Of a stretch of 53,919 nucleotides of DNA, positions 50,289-53,919 are shown in pieces (position 1 is the first letter of the stretch; every line of letters begins with the position of its first letter). The notes under the pieces were generated by a model that searched no databases, was not told the origin of the DNA, and was given only the letters and a program-made list of their open reading frames with translations. Source of the DNA: Blautia sp. Marseille-P3201T (GTDB lineage Bacteria > Bacillota > Clostridia > Lachnospirales > Lachnospiraceae). The position numbers and the translations under genes are program-made. The stretch is from assembly GCF_900120295.1 (NCBI RefSeq), contig NZ_LT635464.1, positions 1 through 53,919 on the forward strand, given 5' to 3'.

Positions 50289-51476
50289 ATGGAAAAAAGA
50301 TTATTTACTTCTGAATCTGTAACTGAAGGCCATCCAGATAAAATGTGCGATGCGATTTCTGATGCAATTTTAGATGCACTTATGGAAAAAGATCCAATGA
50401 GCCGTGTTGCCTGTGAAACAGCTACAACAACAGGTGTTGTTATGGTTATGGGTGAAATTACAACAAATGCTTATGTGGATATTCCTAAAATTGTAAGAGA
50501 TACTGTACGCGAAATTGGTTATACAAGAGCAAAATATGGTTTTGATGCAGATACTTGTGGTGTTATTACTACAATTGATGAACAGTCTGCAGATATTGCG
50601 CTGGGTGTTGATAAAGCTTTAGAAGCAAAAGAAAATAAAATGTCTGAAGAAGAAATCGATGCAATCGGTGCCGGGGATCAGGGTATGATGTTCGGATTTG
50701 CAACAGACGAGACAGAAGAATTTATGCCATATCCAATTGCACTTGCTCATAAACTGGCATTACAGCTTACAAAAGTACGTAAAGATGGTACATTAACTTA
50801 TTTGAGACCGGACGGAAAAACACAGGTTACAGTAGAGTATGATGAAAATGATAAACCAATGCGTTTAGATGCAGTTGTATTGTCTACACAGCATGATCCG
50901 GAAGTGACACAAGAACAAATTCATGCGGACATTAAAAAGTATGTATTTGATCCAATTCTTCCGGCAGACATGGTAGATGATGAAACAAAATTCTTTATTA
51001 ATCCAACAGGACGTTTTGTAATTGGCGGTCCTCACGGGGATAGTGGATTGACGGGACGTAAAATTATTGTAGATACTTATGGTGGATATGCGCGTCATGG
51101 CGGTGGTGCTTTCTCTGGTAAGGATTGTACAAAAGTGGACCGTTCTGCAGCTTATGCGGCGCGTTATGTGGCAAAAAATATTGTGGCGGCAGGTCTTGCA
51201 AAGAAATGTGAAATTCAGTTATCTTACGCAATCGGTGTAGCGCATCCGACTTCTATTATGGTTGATACTTTTGGAACAGGAAAGCTTTCTGATACACGTT
51301 TGGTGGAAATTATTCGTGAGAACTTTGATTTAAGACCGGCAGGAATTATTAAAATGTTGGATTTACGCCGTCCAATCTATAAACAGACAGCAGCTTACGG
51401 ACATTTTGGAAGAAATGACTTGAACCTGCCTTGGGAAAAATTAGACAGAGTAGAAGATTTAAAGAAATATTTATAA
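50289..51476 (+). CDS. metK: S-adenosylmethionine synthetase
   Basis: MetK makes SAM from methionine and ATP. The 395-residue protein has [20 protein letters not shown] (catalytic H15), [32 protein letters not shown] and [19 protein letters not shown], with full length. AAGGAG precedes the start. Expression is under the SAM riboswitch and ends at the terminator at 51504. Confidence 0.97.
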   Translation: MEKRLFTSESVTEGHPDKMCDAISDAILDALMEKDPMSRVACETATTTGVVMVMGEITTNAYVDIPKIVRDTVREIGYTRAKYGFDADTCGVITTIDEQSADIALGVDKALEAKENKMSEEEIDAIGAGDQGMMFGFATDETEEFMPYPIALAHKLALQLTKVRKDGTLTYLRPDGKTQVTVEYDENDKPMRLDAVVLSTQHDPEVTQEQIHADIKKYVFDPILPADMVDDETKFFINPTGRFVIGGPHGDSGLTGRKIIVDTYGGYARHGGGAFSGKDCTKVDRSAAYAARYVAKNIVAAGLAKKCEIQLSYAIGVAHPTSIMVDTFGTGKLSDTRLVEIIRENFDLRPAGIIKMLDLRRPIYKQTAAYGHFGRNDLNLPWEKLDRVEDLKKYL

Positions 51477-51503
51477 GATATTTATAAGAATAGGAATTTT
51501 ATA

Positions 51504-51537
51504 TGTCGGACTGTTTCGTGAACGGTCCGACTTTTTC
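51504..51537 (+). terminator. Terminator of metK
   Basis: GTCGGAC pairs with GTCCGAC, with extra pairing inside, followed by TTTTTCT. Confidence 0.9.
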
Positions 51538-51650
51538 TATTTTGTACCGAAAGTATTACATTTGTGTGTATATTCAGAAATAAGGTTGAAATTATCAGGA
51601 GATTGTAATAGGATAAAAATATAGAAAATAAAGTAGTAGGAGGGAAAGGA

Positions 51651-53396
51651 ATGAAGAAAAAAACATTACAGGCTGTAATAGTTGCTTTGGGTATTTTGGG
51701 CAGCAGTTTTACGGTATCTGCTATGGGGAAAACAAATGTAGAAAATGCTGTGCTGCCGGAAATAACGGAAGAAAGTGTACAAGATCAAGATATTGAAACA
51801 GAGGAAACTGTAGACCAGGTAGAACCAGATGTGCCACAAACAAATCCAGATACTCTACCAATAGAACCGGAAGCTCCGGAAACAGTACCGGATAATCCGC
51901 AGCCAGAAGTGCCGGATGAAGGAGAAGATAGTAAGCCGGAGAGTGGATGGATTGAAGATGAGAAGGGCTGGCAGTACAAAGATGAGAATGGAAATCTGTT
52001 GAAAGATGGCTGGTGGGAGATTGACGGAGAAAAATATTATTTTGATAAGGATGGATATAGAGCTACTGACTGGCTGAAAACAGAAAATAAATGGTATTAC
52101 TTAGGAACAGATGGTATTATGCGGACAGGCTGGCAGGAAGTCAGAGGTAAAAAGTATTACCTTGGAACAGATGGAGTAATGCAGACAGGCTGGCAGGAAC
52201 TTGGAGGTAAGTGGTATTATTTAGGTGGTGCAGATGATGGTATTATGCGAATAGGCTGGCAGGAACTTGGGAGTAAATGGTATTACTTAGGAACAGATGG
52301 TATTATGCGGACAGGCTGGCAGGAACTTGGAGGCAAGTGGTATTATTTAGGTAGTGCAGATGATGGAGCAATGCGAACAGGCTGGCAGGAACTTTGGGGT
52401 ACGTGGTATTACTTAGGCGGTGCAGATGATGGAGCAATGCGAACAGGCTGGCAGGAACTTTGGGGTACGTGGTATTACTTAGGCGGTGCAGATGATGGAG
52501 CAATGCGAACAGGCTGGCAGGAACTTTGGGGTACGTGGTATTACTTAGGCGGTGCAGATGATGGAGCAATGCGAACAGGCTGGCAGAAGCTTTGGGGTAC
52601 ATGGTACTATTTAGGTGGTGCTAATGATGGGGCGATGCAGACTGGATGGATTTATCCAGGCGATGGAAAATGGTATTATGCATATGCAGATGGAGCGATG
52701 CAAACTGGCTGGGTTTTAACGGGAACAGATGATTGGTATTATGCCTATGGAAATGGTGCGATAGCAATTAATACCTGGGAAAAAATAAGTGGACAGTGGT
52801 ATTGGTTTGATGAAAGCGGTCTAATGGCACAAGGATGGAAGTATATAGGAAGATATAAATATTATTTTGATAAATCGGGATATATGCTTCAAGATTTAGA
52901 TGGAATTCTGGGAAGACAGTCTTCCTATGAAATTACAGTAAACCGTAAAAGATGTCAGGTGATGGTTTATGCGAAAGATGGAAGTAATGGATATATTATT
53001 CCAGTGAAAACATTTACTTGCTCTGTAGGACTTCCTTCTACACCTACACCAACAGGAACATTCTATACACCGAATAAATATCGCTGGCATACATTGATGG
53101 GACCTTCTTATGGTCAATACTGCACCAGAATTAATGGAGGAATTTTATTCCATTCAGTAGCTGGTTATAATAAGACAAGTTATAATATTCATGCAAGGGA
53201 TTACAATAAATTGGGTTCACCGGCTTCTCATGGCTGTGTACGTTTAAATGTACGTGATGCCAAGTGGATATATGATAACTGCAGTCTCGGAACAAAAGTT
53301 ACAATTTCCGATTCTGTAGCAACACCATTTGATAAGCCTGCAACAATTAAAATTCCTGCCAGTCAGAACTGGGATCCAACAGACCCTAATATTTAA
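51651..53396 (+). CDS. Secreted L,D-transpeptidase with about 15 choline-binding-type repeats
   Basis: Residues 1-25 are a signal peptide (LQAVIVALGILGSSFTVSA). Residues 30-95 are a Pro/Glu/Asp-rich linker. Residues about 98-420 hold some 15 cell-wall-binding repeats of the form W/YYY-x-G-x-(A)DG-x-M-x-TGW. Residues 425-555 are a YkuD L,D-transpeptidase domain ending in HARDYNKLGSPASHGCVRL, with catalytic C529. Such enzymes form 3-3 cross-links or attach proteins in peptidoglycan; the repeats in related proteins bind phosphocholine on wall or lipoteichoic polymers. The window also encodes a phosphocholine pathway, which fits. Several repeats are identical at DNA level (52377-52640). AGGAGGGAAAGG precedes the start. 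Confidence 0.9.
   Translation: MKKKTLQAVIVALGILGSSFTVSAMGKTNVENAVLPEITEESVQDQDIETEETVDQVEPDVPQTNPDTLPIEPEAPETVPDNPQPEVPDEGEDSKPESGWIEDEKGWQYKDENGNLLKDGWWEIDGEKYYFDKDGYRATDWLKTENKWYYLGTDGIMRTGWQEVRGKKYYLGTDGVMQTGWQELGGKWYYLGGADDGIMRIGWQELGSKWYYLGTDGIMRTGWQELGGKWYYLGSADDGAMRTGWQELWGTWYYLGGADDGAMRTGWQELWGTWYYLGGADDGAMRTGWQELWGTWYYLGGADDGAMRTGWQKLWGTWYYLGGANDGAMQTGWIYPGDGKWYYAYADGAMQTGWVLTGTDDWYYAYGNGAIAINTWEKISGQWYWFDESGLMAQGWKYIGRYKYYFDKSGYMLQDLDGILGRQSSYEITVNRKRCQVMVYAKDGSNGYIIPVKTFTCSVGLPSTPTPTGTFYTPNKYRWHTLMGPSYGQYCTRINGGILFHSVAGYNKTSYNIHARDYNKLGSPASHGCVRLNVRDAKWIYDNCSLGTKVTISDSVATPFDKPATIKIPASQNWDPTDPNI
52377..52640 (+). repeat. 66-bp tandem coding repeats in the transpeptidase gene
   Basis: GCTGGCAGGA recurs at 52381, 52447, 52513 and 52579, exactly every 66 bases (22 codons). 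The first three units are base-for-base identical and the fourth differs slightly, a sign of recent duplication or gene conversion. Each unit adds one wall-binding repeat without breaking the frame. Confidence 0.93.
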
Positions 53397-53430
53397 AGTG
53401 AAATAAAAATGTAGATTGTACATAAAGTGA

Positions 53431-53480
53431 AAAGAGATCGTTTCATAAATATATAGAGAGATTATGGGACGATCTCTTTG
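53431..53480 (+). terminator. Terminator of the transpeptidase gene
   Basis: AAAGAGATCGT pairs with ACGATCTCTTT, with further pairing (CATAA/TTATG) inside; the tail is short. Confidence 0.8.
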
Positions 53481-53556
53481 CTTATATGTGAAACTGTGTT
53501 TAGGATACTGTTTTTCAAATTATATAAATAAAATATAAAAATTAAACAAAAACAGC

Positions 53557-53585
53557 TTGACATAGCAAATAGAAGGTGATATTAT
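53557..53585 (+). promoter_or_regulatory. Tandem promoter P1 of the probable rRNA operon
   Basis: TTGACA (53557-53562), 17 bases and TATTAT (53580-53585). First of four equally built promoters. Confidence 0.75.
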
Positions 53586-53639
53586 ATCAAAGTTGCTGTT
53601 AAACAAACAAAAACAAAAAAATTAAAAAACAAAAAAGTA

Positions 53640-53668
53640 TTGACAAATATTAAAACAAATGATATTAT
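53640..53668 (+). promoter_or_regulatory. Tandem promoter P2 of the probable rRNA operon
   Basis: TTGACA (53640-53645), 17 bases and TATTAT (53663-53668); followed by GAGCTGTCGCAAAACGAC, a motif echoed after P3 and P4. Confidence 0.78.
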
Positions 53669-53734
53669 AGTCGAGCTGTCGCAAAACGACAACGAAGCAG
53701 TCGAAAAAGACTGAAAAAAGTTTAAAAAAAGTTC

Positions 53735-53763
53735 TTGACAGAAAGATGCAGATGTGATAATCT
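53735..53763 (+). promoter_or_regulatory. Tandem promoter P3 of the probable rRNA operon
   Basis: TTGACA (53735-53740), 17 bases and TAATCT (53758-53763); followed by GGCTGTCGCAAAAG. Confidence 0.75.
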
Positions 53764-53827
53764 AGTGTGGCTGTCGCAAAAGAGCAGAGATGCCGAAAGG
53801 CAGCAAAAAAACTTTTTAAAAAAGTAC

Positions 53828-53856
53828 TTGACAAGCTGAAAGCGATATGATAAAAT
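53828..53856 (+). promoter_or_regulatory. Tandem promoter P4 of the probable rRNA operon
   Basis: TTGACA (53828-53833), 17 bases and TAAAAT (53851-53856); followed by GGAGCTGTCAAATGACAG and then the leader CCTTGATAATTAAACAGTG, which resembles the 5' leader before 16S rRNA in Lachnospiraceae. The rRNA itself would begin beyond the window. Confidence 0.78.
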
Positions 53857-53919
53857 ATCGGAGCTGTCAAATGACAGGAACCTTGATAATTAAACAGTGA
53901 AACACATGAAAACGAAAAT

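Noticed and set aside
52303-52602. Repetitive open frame on the minus strand within the transpeptidase gene
   Set aside because: It is a shadow of the 66-bp coding repeats and has no start signal.
52377-52640. CRISPR-like periodic repeat
   Set aside because: The 66-bp units are contiguous coding repeats without spacers, and no cas genes are present.

Overview
The window reads as a chromosomal segment of a low-G+C Gram-positive gut Firmicute, most likely a member of the Lachnospiraceae (Clostridia). The basis is strong AGGAGG ribosome binding sites, A+T-rich codon use, an S-box SAM riboswitch in front of metK, ROK, LytR-CpsA-Psr, BCCT and TRAP genes, choline-binding repeats on an L,D-transpeptidase, ISL3-type elements, and a stack of strong promoters ending in a leader typical of an rRNA operon. 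No database search was possible, so genus is not assigned.

Layout. 1-3860: the edge of an IS3-type element, a small membrane protein, an LCP wall-polymer ligase, two small DNA-binding proteins and the remnant of an Rpn-type nuclease gene. 3910-7916: a lic-like phosphocholine operon, made of an HTH-cytidylyltransferase-choline kinase fusion, a second cytidylyltransferase and a BCCT transporter. 8081-14667: a hydroxy-acid locus with a LarA-type nickel-pincer isomerase homologue, both subunits of aconitase X, a complete TRAP transporter (P, Q, M) and a GntR/FadR regulator, with matching palindromes at the operon promoter and at the regulator's own promoter. 14909-20947: glmS, an XRE regulator with an unknown partner gene, an acyltransferase-like/NahK-like kinase fusion and a MATE exporter. 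20948-21456: an intergenic region with a 29-residue peptide gene and an IS scar. 21457-29230: a solute-binding protein, histidine kinase and AraC-type response regulator, followed by a sugar ABC importer without its ATPase. 29442-29936: queT behind a preQ1-I-like riboswitch.

29981-36761: an apparent composite transposon. Two ISL3-type copies in the same orientation bracket a GT-C-like membrane glycosyltransferase candidate and a GT2-GtrA fusion. The 6.8-kb unit is flanked by an exact 8-bp duplication (TCTTTTTT) in the U-tract of the queT terminator. The left ISL3 copy is truncated by an IS4-like element whose transposase 3' end is replaced by an inverted piece of a related element.

36920-53396: mostly conserved housekeeping genes. 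These are a TPR/acidic-repeat/P-loop protein, rsmA, a ROK regulator, a secreted DUF1002 protein behind a triplicated promoter module, a small alarmone synthetase, a PTS EIIC-like permease, an S1 protein, a CBS-containing family II pyrophosphatase, a flavin reductase-like protein, aroK, murA, metK, and an L,D-transpeptidase with about 15 choline-binding repeats. 53397-53919: four evenly built sigma-A promoters and the start of what is probably an rRNA operon.

The main themes are cell-surface chemistry and transport. The phosphocholine genes at one end and the choline-binding transpeptidase at the other could form a make-and-bind pair on the same envelope. The LCP protein and the transposon-borne glycosyltransferases fit envelope polymer assembly and decoration.
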